A stretch of 64,000 nt of DNA from Nissolia schottii. Lineage: Eukaryota > Streptophyta > Magnoliopsida > Fabales > Fabaceae. The stretch is from positions 28,724 through 92,723 of the forward strand of contig QANU01020160.1 in assembly GCA_003254905.1 (NCBI GenBank). The letters run 5' to 3'. The position numbers were made by a program, and so were the translations under genes. Below the pieces are notes generated by a model. That model did no database searches and was not told where the DNA came from. It saw only the letters and a list, made by a program, of their open reading frames with translations. This document shows, one piece after another, positions 25,401 through 34,715 of this stretch (position 1 is the stretch's first letter; every line of letters begins with the position of its first letter).

Positions 25401-28400
25401 AGAGACATTAGGACAGTAAAGACATGCCTCAAGTGTCCCTTATTTTTGGAATTACAGAAATTAGCTTATAAAGTGAATAAAGAGAAAGAAATTAACGTAA
25501 AAAATGCCCCACGACAAGTCTACTGGATCCCACTATAGGTGTTGGCCGCTCCATGCCACTACTATTATGCTAAAAATTAGGGAGACTTTGTTACCATAAA
25601 GTTGTGGCCCTAATGCATTACTTGGATGCTTTAGATTCATTAATAAATGCTAGGATATTTATACAGTTTCTTCTAGTGTTAAACCCGTCTGCATAGTTCA
25701 GCTTGTTTTTGACCGGTTTTTTTAGAGCTGTACTGTGAAGGCATCACCTATATCACTAGTGTGGCATTTAGTTTTCCAGTTTCTGCTATAGAACTAATTG
25801 GTCTGGTTTGGTTTCAATGTTCTAAAGCGCTATATTGTGTCCGCTTTTAAATGTTCTTGTTGATGCTAGTCATGTATTGGGTAGTCAATCCCATTGGGTT
25901 CCAGCCAGATCCCAACATTCCAGGCCCTCGTCAAGAAGAAAACATCGTTTTGTCCTAGAGTTTCATCCTACCAAATCTTCAGATGGGATCCTGGCAAATT
26001 GCGGTTGGGATCCCATCTATCTCAGCTGGGATGGTGATTTTTGCGGAATATTTATATATATCTCTGTTTTTAAATGTTCTTGTTGATGCATGTCATGTAC
26101 AGGGTAGCTATGAAGCACAGATACACACCAGAGGCTGCCGTATCTGTGTCGGATACGCGGATACGCGCTCCCTCGTCTGTTTGCCCGTGCGTGCGGTTTT
26201 AGTTTTCAAATCCCAAAACTGGAGATGCAATACACTAAGAGTGGATTAGGACATTAAAACAAATGATATTAATTGTTTTTTAATAATTACAATGGATTGA
26301 GATAATATGTTTATTTTTATGTCAATAATTTGTTGTTTTTATTTATAATATATTATTTTATGTTTTATTATACGACATATCCCAGCAGTGTCGTATCCTA
26401 TATTTTTAAGAAAGTGTTGTATCCTTGTATCCGTGTCGTGTCGTATTAGTGTCGCTGTGTTGTACCTGTGCTTCACTGCAGGGTAGTCAATCCCATAGGA
26501 TCCTAGCGAGATCTCGACATCCCTGACCCTCTCTCAGATGGGAAAACCTTTTTGTCCAAGATTTTCATCCCACCAAATCTCGGCTGGCATCCCAGCAAAT
26601 CTTTGTTGGGATCACACGAGATGGTGATTTTTGCAGAATATTTATTTTACGCTCCTTTTTTTTTCCCCTTGTTTTTTGATTTAGTATACGGGCAATATAC
26701 AGCATATGGGTCTTTTCTTGTGTATGGAACTTGGAACTATGAATTATTGGTTTACTTTATGACTATTGATGAATGAATGAGACAATGAGTTTAATTTTAT
26801 ATTTTTGTTTAACATTTATATGTATTTTGTATACATACATTACGTGTCAATTAATTTTGTATGCATTACCATATTGGTCATCCCATCCCACTATCCCATG
26901 GATTCCCGTTTTTCAGCTCGATTTGGACAGGCTGAGAACTGGCATTGACTACCTTGTTGATGTTTATATATTTTTATGGCATTTACCTATGGTTGTTAAA
27001 CATTCAAGTTAACTTTACGATTTCATTACACAAAACGAGTTTACACATGTAAACTCTTTTTTGGTAAATTCGTACGTGTTTAAGTAAACTCTCGATTCTA
27101 CTAGCGAGTTTATGAGTTAAAATTTACCTACGAGTTTACCTTAAAATGTATAAATTTGGTAACCTTGGTAGATACTTAGTTGGCTTTGTGTGTGTTAGAC
27201 AATATGGAGTTTATTAAGCTAATTTTATATATTTATCATAACTGAGCTATGTTTTATCGAACTATAAATTAATACATGTACAAAATAAAATGACATAACT
27301 AAGTGTCATGCATTAAGATATATTTTATGATATTTCTTTCATTTATTTTATTTTAAAGTTGATATTATTGAATGTCAATTATGAATACAACATTTAATCA
27401 TATTTAGTTCCTAATTGTATTGCTTATAACATTTTTTATATGTGTAAACTCTTACGAGTTTGCTGAGGCTTCATGAGTTTACTTAAACTCTCAACTTTGA
27501 CAACCTTGTATTTAGCTGTTTAGTGATACTAAGTTGATTCATTTTGCTTTATACCAGGTCAATTTCCAGCAGATATCTTCTCATCTAGGCCAGCAAGAGT
27601 TGGAAGGAAAACGAGTCCCTCGTATGGTTTCTGGAAAAACCTTACCATGCTTTCCCCCTTGGGATTGTTCCCCTAGAGCAGGAGGGTTTATTATTGATCG
27701 TTTTCTTTCAGCTCTTCGTCCACAGGAATATTACTTTCATTGCATGGCGGGTCGCGAAGGGTAAAAAACTTGATTGACATGATTGCTGTTCTTTCTGAAT
27801 GTTTTATTGTTAAGTGATGTACTGTTGGTGTTGAGCATTGTTATTTGATTGTGTGCAATTTTTTTTCCTTATTATGAAGTAAAAGATGTATTGTCACCTA
27901 ACATATTGAACCATATATTTGCTAAAAGTATAGAACCAATCACAATATTATTATTTTAAGATAAATGCTTGGATGTTAACAGAATTACTTTGGCTAATAA
28001 AAAAGAAATGGATGATAAGTAAAGAAATGGAGTTTGAATTTATCTTCTTTGAACCGGGTGACATGTACTGGTTATATAATTTACATGATTACTTGTGAAT
28101 GCACGTGGGGTGCATGCAAAGTCTGAAACGCAACTAGTGTCTGTTGTCAATAGTTTTGGAAGAAAAAATATTTATTTTGTTCGTTTGCTTAGAGCATCAG
28201 CAATATCTAGAACATTCTTTCCTTGTTTTTAAAGCTGTCTGAACTATTCTTAACTTATTTCTATTAATTAATTTTTCCAAAAACAATCGAGTGTTCTCTG
28301 TACCAAGATCATTAAATTTGATCATTGGCACTTGTGGTGTCAGTGAAATAATTGCGTACGACACTTGCACAAACCTCTGCTCAGAGACTCCTTACATACT

Positions 28401-31400
28401 GCCGTGCAGCCCACCATGATATTTCAATGGTCCAGATTGTGCACATATCTCGTATTATTTATGCTACTATCCTTTTTATATAGCTGTTTTTGTTTGTTTC
28501 GATGTTTCGTTTCATTTGTCATTTAATGAGCATGTACAACATATATGTTTTAATTACCTTCTGAACGAGTTGGTATTTCTAAACTTTCCTTGCATTTCAA
28601 CCTCAAATTCTCCTACATGGTGGGGAAGGGAATCTGAAGAATAACCAGATGGTTAAAATGTCAGTCTGTCAAGTTAGGTTACATGATATGATTTTATAGA
28701 TGGTGAGTTGTTTCTTGATTGATTCATTGTTTAGAAAGGGTAGTGGAAGTCTAATGGAGATTTCATTGAAAAAAGTGGATATAAGCTTGGTTAAAATTGA
28801 TAAAGGCCTAAGAAAACTTGTGGAGAAACCATTAATAGAATATATTGATCAAAGGAGTTCTTTTAGTTAAAAGTGACTGCTAAATTTTTGGTTTTTGAGA
28901 GAGCTTAATGGTGTCAATTGATCGATTAGCTGTGATAAAGGTTTGGTTGTTGATTGTTTCTGTTTATTTGTTTATGTTTGCAGTTTTTTAAATGTTTGAA
29001 CCATGAGTTTTTGGTATATAATATGGCTTTACATGCTTACACCAATCTCCCACTGATAGCTACTGGTATGAAATAATGGAAGATAAGCATAGTAGATCGG
29101 GAAATCAGAAAATATGGGGAGTATATGTGTGTTTTGCATTTCTTTTTATGTAAAAAGCTCTGTTCAATCAGATGTCAGTGTAATATCTTCCTAAGCTTGG
29201 AGGTATGAAAATTTACAGAAAGTAAGAAAAGAAACCGAAATGGGAATTGCAGCTTCGACAGGCAAAGACTTGCGAATTCTTGCTTACAATCAGAATACCC
29301 CCTCACACTCTCTCCACTAGCATATAATTCCTCCGGTATATCAATTTTCTCTTTCCAGATCTTCCATTTCAGCAAGCTGGTTATGCATTTCCAACCCTAG
29401 GTGCTGATGGCACTGTGGGTCTCACTCCCCTCTACATTTTCCTTTTAGTCAAATACACCTTATGTAATTGTTAGTCTTCTTGGGTCTAGGGGGAGTCTCA
29501 TGCCTAACACCCACCTTCCCCGTCAAATGTATTCTTTTTTTTCTTTTGTTTGAAAAAATTGCTAGATAGCCACCGAGTAATTTTTGCTAGAAGTTGACAG
29601 AATGAGTTGAGTTGAATGGGCAGTACTTCCCAATTTATTTAATCGAACGACCACCATTAGATCTATGTGAATTTTTCCGGCTGGGTAGTATTCTTTATGC
29701 TTTATTTTTTGCTTGTTTGTCGGCTGCTTCTTCCCCTTGTGCAACCTCACTCCAATTAGTTTATGGAAATATTTTAATATTTTTCTCATGGAAGGATTAA
29801 TTTTTTCTGGGTTATCATATGATTTACTTCTTCCTAAATCCCAACAAATTATATATTTGCATCTCAGGTTAGTTGATACTGCAGTCAAAACATCTCGGAG
29901 TGGTTACTTGCAAAGATGTCTAATGAAAAACCTTGAGTGTCTTAAAGTTTGTTATGATCACACCGTCCGTGATGCTGATGGATCAATTATTCAGTTTCGT
30001 TATGGAGAAGATGGTGTAGATGTTCATCAAACCAGCTTTATCACAAAATTTGAAGCGTTGTCAACTGTATGGACATTGTTTATTATTATTTTTAGCAAAA
30101 TGTGAGTTATGTTTGCAACTTGTATCTTGTTTATACATTTCATTTATTGTTAATTTCAGAATAAAGAATTGGTTTACAGCAATGGTTGCCGTCAGCTTGA
30201 CAGATCCAGTCCTTATATAAAAAAGTTGCCTGATGCTCTTAAAGGAAAAGCAGTAAACTTTATTTGTAATTTCTCTTCCAAACAGAGAAATCCTGGTTCA
30301 ATGAAACGGTCAGATTTCTTGAAGTTGATGGAGCACAAGTATGTGTCAAGTCTTGCACAACCAGGAGAGTCAGTTGGTGTTTTAGCTTCTCAATCTGTTG
30401 GAGAACCAGCAACGCAAATGACGTAAGTCTGATGACCTTTTAGGAAGTAGTTAGGACTTCAGAGGTAATGGATAGTGAATGAGTTATGAAAAGGCTATTT
30501 ACAGTTATAAGAAAAGGCTGTTTGCAGTTATAAGAGATGAACCTAATGTCGGTTCCCTTATTTACATTTTGACAAAAGGGTTGAATGAATCATTTAAGGG
30601 AAGTAGCGATTTTAAATCATACTTGTTAATGCTTCAAGGAACTATATGCTTCACCCACTTGAACTTCAGTAGTTTCACAAGCACACTAAATCCCTAGTAC
30701 TTTGATTTTGCATATAAAATTTTTAATGGGAATTAATTTTCATGTGCATTCCTGAATCTTTGAAAACCTAAGCAAAACTAATAAGAATATCTGCTTTGTA
30801 TTTGCATCTGGAGTTTATGATCAGAAGCTCTCCCCTTATTACTAGAACCTCTTAATGCCAGAAAGTAGTGTCTGTGAAATACAGTGTTCGTGTGAAAATT
30901 TATGCTTCATATAGGAACTAGTGAGATTGGAATTGTATTTCTGTTCTTTTACCTGGTTAACTATTTTTTTTTTTTAAAATCACAAGTAAACTTCGCGTGG
31001 CTGATAAATTGTGCTTGTTATTTTTGCCTTGTTTTTGTGTCCTTCAGTTTGAACACTTTCCATCTTGCTGGTCGAGGTGAAATGAATGTGACTCTTGGAA
31101 TTCCACGTCTGCAAGAGATTGTGATGGCTGCCTCACAAAATATCAAGACTCCATTTATGACCTGCCCCTTGAGAGTTGACAAATCTATGTGAGATGCTGA
31201 CGTTTTTTTTGTTCTCTACTCTGTTTGCGATCTTGTTTCTGAAAATTTCATGCATTTTCTACAGACACACGTATAGATATGTAGATGTTTGACTTAGTTA
31301 TTTACAGGGAAGATGCCATTTGTCTTGCCGATAAGTTGAAGAAAATTACTGTAGCTGACGTAATCGAAAGTATGGAAGTGTCTGTTGTACCAGTTGCTGT

Positions 31401-33997
31401 TTGTGATGGTCAGATTTGCAGTATATATAAACTTGTGATGAAGCTATATAAACCTAAACATTATCCAAAATACACGGATATAACACTTGAAGACTGGGAG
31501 GACACTCTAAGAGTTGTCTTTGTGAGGGAGTTGGAGGATGCCATTGAAAATCACATGGCATTGCTTTCTAAAATTAGTGGCATTAAAAATTTTAGGACAG
31601 ATCCAGAATCAAATTCTTCAAATAGCTCAGAAGATGTTGGCAGCAATGGATCAGAGTCTGTGAAAAAGGGTCACAATAATGATGACGACGACGACGATGA
31701 TGATGGTGGTGTTGAAGACACGGAAGGGGCTGAGGATCTCGGTTCAGATGCACAAAAGAGAAAACAACAAGTTATTGATGAGGTTGATTACGAGGATGAT
31801 CCTGAAGAGGAGACACATGATGGTGACCTATCAGAGGAATTTGAAGCAGATGATGATGATGGTGGTGGTTGGAGTGGTGACGAGGATGATAAGAATATGG
31901 CAGTTGATTCGAAGAATTCTCAAGGTCTTGAAAAACACTCAGAGCACAATAAGGATGTGACACATGATGCAGATGATTCTCAAGAATTTGAAAAACACCC
32001 GGAGCCCAAATCTATTGACGAAAATGATAATTTAAAGCCTAAAAAGAAAAAATTTGGACCGCCAAGAAAGAAATATGACAGGTCAATTTTTGTGAAAGCA
32101 GAAGGAATGCATTTTGAGATCCACTTCAAATTTACTGGCGAACCTCACATTTTATTGGCTCAGGTACTTTCAATTGCAACTCATTTTTCAATCAATATCA
32201 GCAAATTTCCTTGCTGGGCTCTTCATTTAGTATTGTCGAAGCTTAGTTGTGTTATTGTCATAAGATTGAATGCTCAACACTAAAATAGTCTATTTCTTTA
32301 ATATGGGAGATTATACATAACCTAGAAGGAAGGTGCTTTCTACCTACAATGTCAGGCCCAATGACTTTGTATCATGTGGCAAATGGTGGTGTCTTCTTAC
32401 TTTACCTTAGCATGGGGTTCTTCCAAGGTTGACGATGGATCAGCGTAATGAATAACTTAATATTATGATTAGTGTTGCACATGGATCCAGGTCAATCTGT
32501 TGACCTAACCCAACCAACGCAATGTTTCCGAGTTGGGTTGGTCACTGTGTCAGTTTGGGTCCAACCCCAAATAATTGGTCTGGGTAGAGGGTTTTGAAAT
32601 CATACCCATCTACCTCCACCACCACTAGTGCAGATCTACAACTGCTGCTTGTGTGTTTGGTTTTCTTTTGATGTTGGGTGCCTAGGATTGCCATCGTTCT
32701 TCCTTTGCGTCTGTAGAGAGTCATAGTATATGCTATTTACTGTAACCTTATTTTGGCTTTAATCAGTCTGAAGTTTTTTTTCCCTGCTTTGGGTTGAGTA
32801 ACTCCTTTCTTTTCCTTGTTTGGCTCATTTATTGTGCTTGCTTTTAATTTATTTTATTTATTAATTTAATGATTTTTTTAAAATTTGTAAGTATCAGACT
32901 TGCCTTTTGCTTCCATTGAAAATCCTTCGTTTTTCTTCATACTGAAAAAAGAAAAACCACCTGAATACACGATCCAACCCAACCCAAATCAATCAAGACC
33001 AAGTTCGGTTGGTCTGCCTTGGCTTTTTATTTCCCCTAAAACAACCCAAGGCCCCTTGATTGGGTTGAATTCTATTTCTTCACAAACCCGACTAGTGTGC
33101 AGTCCTACTTATGATGGGGTGAAGTACATCCTGCAAACTTCGTACTTATGGTCATAAAAAACTAGGATTTCTTAAGAATGCGCTATCATGATATTTTATT
33201 ATTTTTATACAGAAGATGCAGACCTCTTGGTAGTTCTTGTAGCTCTTTTATTTGATCATATGTATATGCTCGGTGTTTCTGTTTTCTCTTTTTCCTTATC
33301 AAATTCATAATTGAAAAGAAAAGCTGTTGGGTATATGTCATTCTTCTACTTTGCTCGTTCCGACATAAAAAAACTAAGTTTCTGAATTAACTATATGCAG
33401 GTTGCTCAGAGAACAGCCAAGAAGGTTTGCATTCAGAATTCTGGGAAGGTTGACCAATGTAAGGCTGTTACATGCAAAGAAAGTGGAGTAATCTACTACG
33501 GTGAAGATTCCAGTAGAAGGGACGATATTCCATCTGCAGTGAAAGAAAAAATACCGGCACTCCAGACGGCTGGTGTACATTTTGAAACACTTTGGGAATT
33601 GCAGGATGATCTTGATGTAAGGTATGTTTACACAAACAACGTCCACGCTATGCTGAATGCTTATGGGGTGGAAGCAGCCAGAGAGACCATCATCAGGGAA
33701 GTACAAAATGTTTTCAAGTCTTATGGGATATCAGTAAATATCCGGCACTTGACTCTTATTGCCGACTTCATGACGTTCTCGGGCGGATACCGCCCGATGA
33801 ACAGAATGGGGGGCATAGCAGAGTCCACATCCCCTTTCATCAAAATGTGCTTCGAGACGGCCTCGAAATTCATTGTTGAAGCAGCTTTTCATGGGCAGGT
33901 GGACACATTGGAGACTCCGTCTTCTAGAATTTGTCTCGGCTTGCCAGTGAAGACTGGAACTGGGTGCTTTGACTTGGTACAGAAGCTGGAAATATGA
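10407..33997 (+). CDS. NRPA1: DNA-directed RNA polymerase I largest subunit (21 exons, 1,673 aa)
   Basis: Catalytic clamp subunit of nucleolar Pol I, which transcribes the 35S/45S rRNA precursor. Exons: 10407-10424, 10564-10733, 11825-11984, 12127-12408, 13651-13875, 14064-14234, 15901-16060, 16787-16971, 17515-17778, 18534-18622, 18772-18919, 19172-19390, 22137-22454, 22551-22695, 23123-23331, 27558-27760, 29868-30066, 30160-30422, 31048-31188, 31308-32163, 33401-33997. All junctions are GT-AG and keep frame. Zinc ligands are C64, C67, C74, H77 ([14 protein letters not shown]), with CFTC at 104-107 and CQNC at 190-193. The Mg2+ site is [13 protein letters not shown] with D580, D582 and D584. 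The bridge helix is around [15 protein letters not shown]; the trigger loop is [18 protein letters not shown] (about 1136-1155). Residues about 1288-1441 are an Asp/Glu-rich insert as in the Pol I jaw. The C-terminus has [13 protein letters not shown]. The length fits plant NRPA1. The start ATG opens the only frame joining exon 2 and leads into the conserved N-terminus. The gene appears intact despite 20 introns, several rich in transposons. Confidence 0.96.
10950..11403. mobile_element. hAT-type non-autonomous element in NRPA1 intron 2
   Basis: The ends are CATGGTTATCAAACTC and, on the reverse strand, CAAGGTGGTCAAACTC: imperfect terminal inverted repeats starting with CA. A perfect 8-bp duplication GTAGTGTT flanks them (10942-10949 and 11404-11411). 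The interior holds further GAGTTTAC and GTAAACTC palindromes. It has no coding capacity. Confidence 0.85.
12930..13267 (+). mobile_element. 5'-truncated LINE 3' end in NRPA1 intron 4
   Basis: One frame reads [20 protein letters not shown] then WDRVRCLAL, the C-terminal end of a plant L1-type ORF2. It continues into a 3' UTR and ends near ATTCCAAAAAAAT. Related copies lie at 18010-18256, 21315-21572 and 24350-24518, and in reverse at 16318-16640. Confidence 0.7.
13971..14010. repeat. TA/TG microsatellite in NRPA1 intron 5
   Basis: Alternating TATATG and TGTGTG runs followed by (TA)n, just after exon 5 and about 55 bases before exon 6. Confidence 0.8.
14235..15900. other. NRPA1 intron 6
   Basis: AT-rich intron without a coding frame. 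14775-14890 begins CATTGTTGTTAAAC and carries AAGTTTAAGTAAA-like blocks, resembling the left part of the hAT family seen at 10950 and 26988; I could not define its right end. A (TA)n run lies near 15222-15245 and an A13 run at 15780. Confidence 0.45.
16318..16640 (-). mobile_element. 5'-truncated LINE 3' end, reverse orientation, NRPA1 intron 7
   Basis: On the - strand it reads [20 protein letters not shown] and [11 protein letters not shown], then a 3' UTR with ATAAATTTCTTTTATCCCAA running into the A-tail, seen as the T-rich stretch at about 16320. Same family as the four + strand copies in this gene. Confidence 0.7.
18010..18256 (+). mobile_element. 5'-truncated LINE 3' end in NRPA1 intron 9
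   Basis: Carries the same AACTCTCACACCTTCAATGA start, TTTGTGGGATAGAATTAGGC block and TTCATTGTTAGTTGTTTCTT block as the copy at 12930-13267, and ends TTTTATCCCCAAAAAAGG. Confidence 0.65.
18421..18536 (+). repeat. 58-bp tandem duplication including the exon-10 splice acceptor
   Basis: Copy 1 (18421-18478) and copy 2 (18479-18536) differ at 6 of 58 positions. Each carries an entire polypyrimidine/acceptor unit ending TGCTGCAG-CCT. The acceptor used in the exon model is the second, after 18533. The first, after 18475, is an equally good CAG. Confidence 0.9.
20301..20462. mobile_element. Fold-back MITE in NRPA1 intron 12
   Basis: The left arm starts AAAGATCCTCTATAGTGAG and the right arm, read in reverse, starts AAAGATCCTCTAAAGTGAG. 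The arms pair over about 67 bases with few mismatches around a short loop, so nearly the whole 162-bp element is a hairpin. A related GATCCTCTAAAGTGAGATTT end occurs at about 60578-60597. Confidence 0.8.
21315..21572 (+). mobile_element. 5'-truncated LINE 3' end in NRPA1 intron 12
   Basis: Shares AACTCTCACGTATTCAACGG, GTTTTGTGGGAGAAGATTAG and the terminal AATGAAATTCTTCTTTCATC block with the copies at 12930 and 18010. Confidence 0.65.
23481..23640. mobile_element. Fold-back MITE in NRPA1 intron 15
   Basis: The left end AATGGATCCTCTCAATTG matches the reversed right end AATGGATCATCTCAATTG at 17 of 18 positions. Inner arms share TGTTGTCAAGTGTGA. The element is 160 bp with no coding capacity. Confidence 0.8.
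24350..24518 (+). mobile_element. Short 5'-truncated LINE 3' end in NRPA1 intron 15
   Basis: GGCCTCTATTTGGTGTAAAG, a TTTCGAGGGTCTCC block and the terminal TTAAGGAGATTTTTTTTATC parallel the other LINE 3' ends in this gene, but it is more diverged. Confidence 0.5.
24550..24895. repeat. CTATAGCGGTGCTATAG-type repeat cluster in NRPA1 intron 15
   Basis: Palindromic blocks GCGCTATAGCGGTGCTATAG (24558-24577), GCTATAACGGCGCTATG (about 24777-24793) and GGTTATAGTGGGGCTATAG (about 24823-24841) recur over 350 bp. This looks like a non-autonomous element with internal palindromes; the ends could not be fixed. Confidence 0.4.
25844..26650 (+). repeat. Tandem duplication (period 223 bp), second copy split by a hAT insertion
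   Basis: Copy 1 runs from about 25844 (TTTTAAATGTTCTTGTTGAT) through GGGTAGTCAATCCCATTGGG to GATGGTGATTTTTGCGGAAT. Copy 2 starts at about 26066 with the same words, is interrupted at 26108-26478, and resumes with TCAATCCCATAGGATCC to GATGGTGATTTTTGCAGAAT near 26642. The nested order shows duplication first, insertion second. Confidence 0.8.
26108..26478. mobile_element. hAT-type non-autonomous element (371 bp) in NRPA1 intron 15
   Basis: Terminal repeats are CTATGAAGCACAGATAC and, reversed, CAGTGAAGCACAGGTAC. A perfect 8-bp duplication CAGGGTAG lies at 26100-26107 and 26479-26486. The interior carries GTGTCGGATACGCGGATACG and GTGTCGTGTCGTATTAGTG runs, as in a MITE family common in plants. 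Confidence 0.9.
26988..27508. mobile_element. hAT-type element related to the one at 10950, NRPA1 intron 15
   Basis: The left end TATGGTTGTTAAAC and the reversed right end CAAGGTTGTCAAAG resemble the ends at 10950-11403. Interior GAGTTTAC/GTAAACTC blocks are shared. The flanking octamers CATTTACC and TATTTAGC agree at 6 of 8 positions, a decayed duplication. It lies just upstream of exon 16. Confidence 0.6.
27761..29867. other. NRPA1 intron 16
   Basis: 2.1-kb AT-rich intron between the bridge-helix exons. I see no coding frame, no clean terminal repeats and no RNA gene. Confidence 0.4.
32470..33107. mobile_element. hAT-type element (638 bp) in NRPA1 intron 20
   Basis: The left end TAGTGTTGCACATGG and the reversed right end TAGGACTGCACACTAG are imperfect inverted repeats of the TAGGGNTGCNCA type. 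The flanking octamers ATTATGAT (32462-32469) and CTTATGAT (33108-33115) match at 7 of 8. Subterminal GGTCAATC, AACCCAACC and GGGTTGG blocks repeat near both ends. Confidence 0.7.
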
Positions 33998-34343
33998 TGT
34001 AGCTGCCTGCCATGTTACTCAGAACTAGACCTCTTGGCCACCACATTCCAAGAATACCTGGCAAATTTTGACCCCTACAATTATTTTAAAAAAAATTTCA
34101 AAGCTATTGTCTTTTTCCTGATTGGAAAGTAGTAAATTTCTTTTTGAGGTAGTAGTATAATAGTTCGAAATGCCTTTTCCAGTAAAATATCTGATGTATA
34201 ATATATACTTGGAGTAGTTTGAGTGCATTCTAATGTATAATGATTTTAATTTATGTTTTTAATTCACTTTGAAGATTTAGATAAAGTTGTTGATGGTCCT
34301 TATTTATGGTTTACTTCATTTCCTTCGTCAATTCATTTTGTAG

Positions 34344-34463
34344 AGCAAGCCATGCTGATAACTTTCTCGTGTTAGCACTGCCACAACTTGGCTTGGGTCG
34401 TAAAACTGCTTCTCGAGAGTATAGAAATTGGCTTGGACGAACTAAGGAGAAGTTTGGCATGAG
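34344..34463 (+). other. Orphan exon-like segment downstream of NRPA1
   Basis: A 40-codon open stretch reads ADNFLVLALPQLGLGRKTAS then REYRNWLGRTKEKFGMR. It has TTTTGTAG just before it and GAGGTAACC at its end, so it could be an internal exon with acceptor and donor. The composition is protein-like, but no continuation is visible on either side before the AT microsatellite. I do not recognise the protein. It may be a captured or relict exon. Confidence 0.35.
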
Positions 34464-34556
34464 GTAACCTACCTTGATAATCCACCTTGTTTGCTGTGGT
34501 ATGATTAATAGTAATCTAAATTATTTAGGTAATTTACATTGTCGGTCTATAATCTT

Positions 34557-34671
34557 AAATAATAATAATGATAATGACAATGATAATGATGATGATGAAA
34601 ATAAAAATAGTAATAATAAAAAATAATAAAAATAAAATTAATAATAATAATAATAATAAATAACAATAATG

Positions 34672-34714
<43 letters not shown>

Positions 34715-34715
34715 G
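34557..34715. repeat. AAT/TAA trinucleotide microsatellite
   Basis: About 160 bp of mostly (AAT)n with GAT and AAA interruptions; the purest run is at about 34672-34713. Confidence 0.95.

Noticed and set aside
31679..31963. Met/Thr/Arg-rich + frame and a His/Pro-rich - frame over the acidic part of NRPA1 exon 20
   Set aside because: Both are out-of-frame shadows of GAT/GAC repeats in the real NRPA1 frame.
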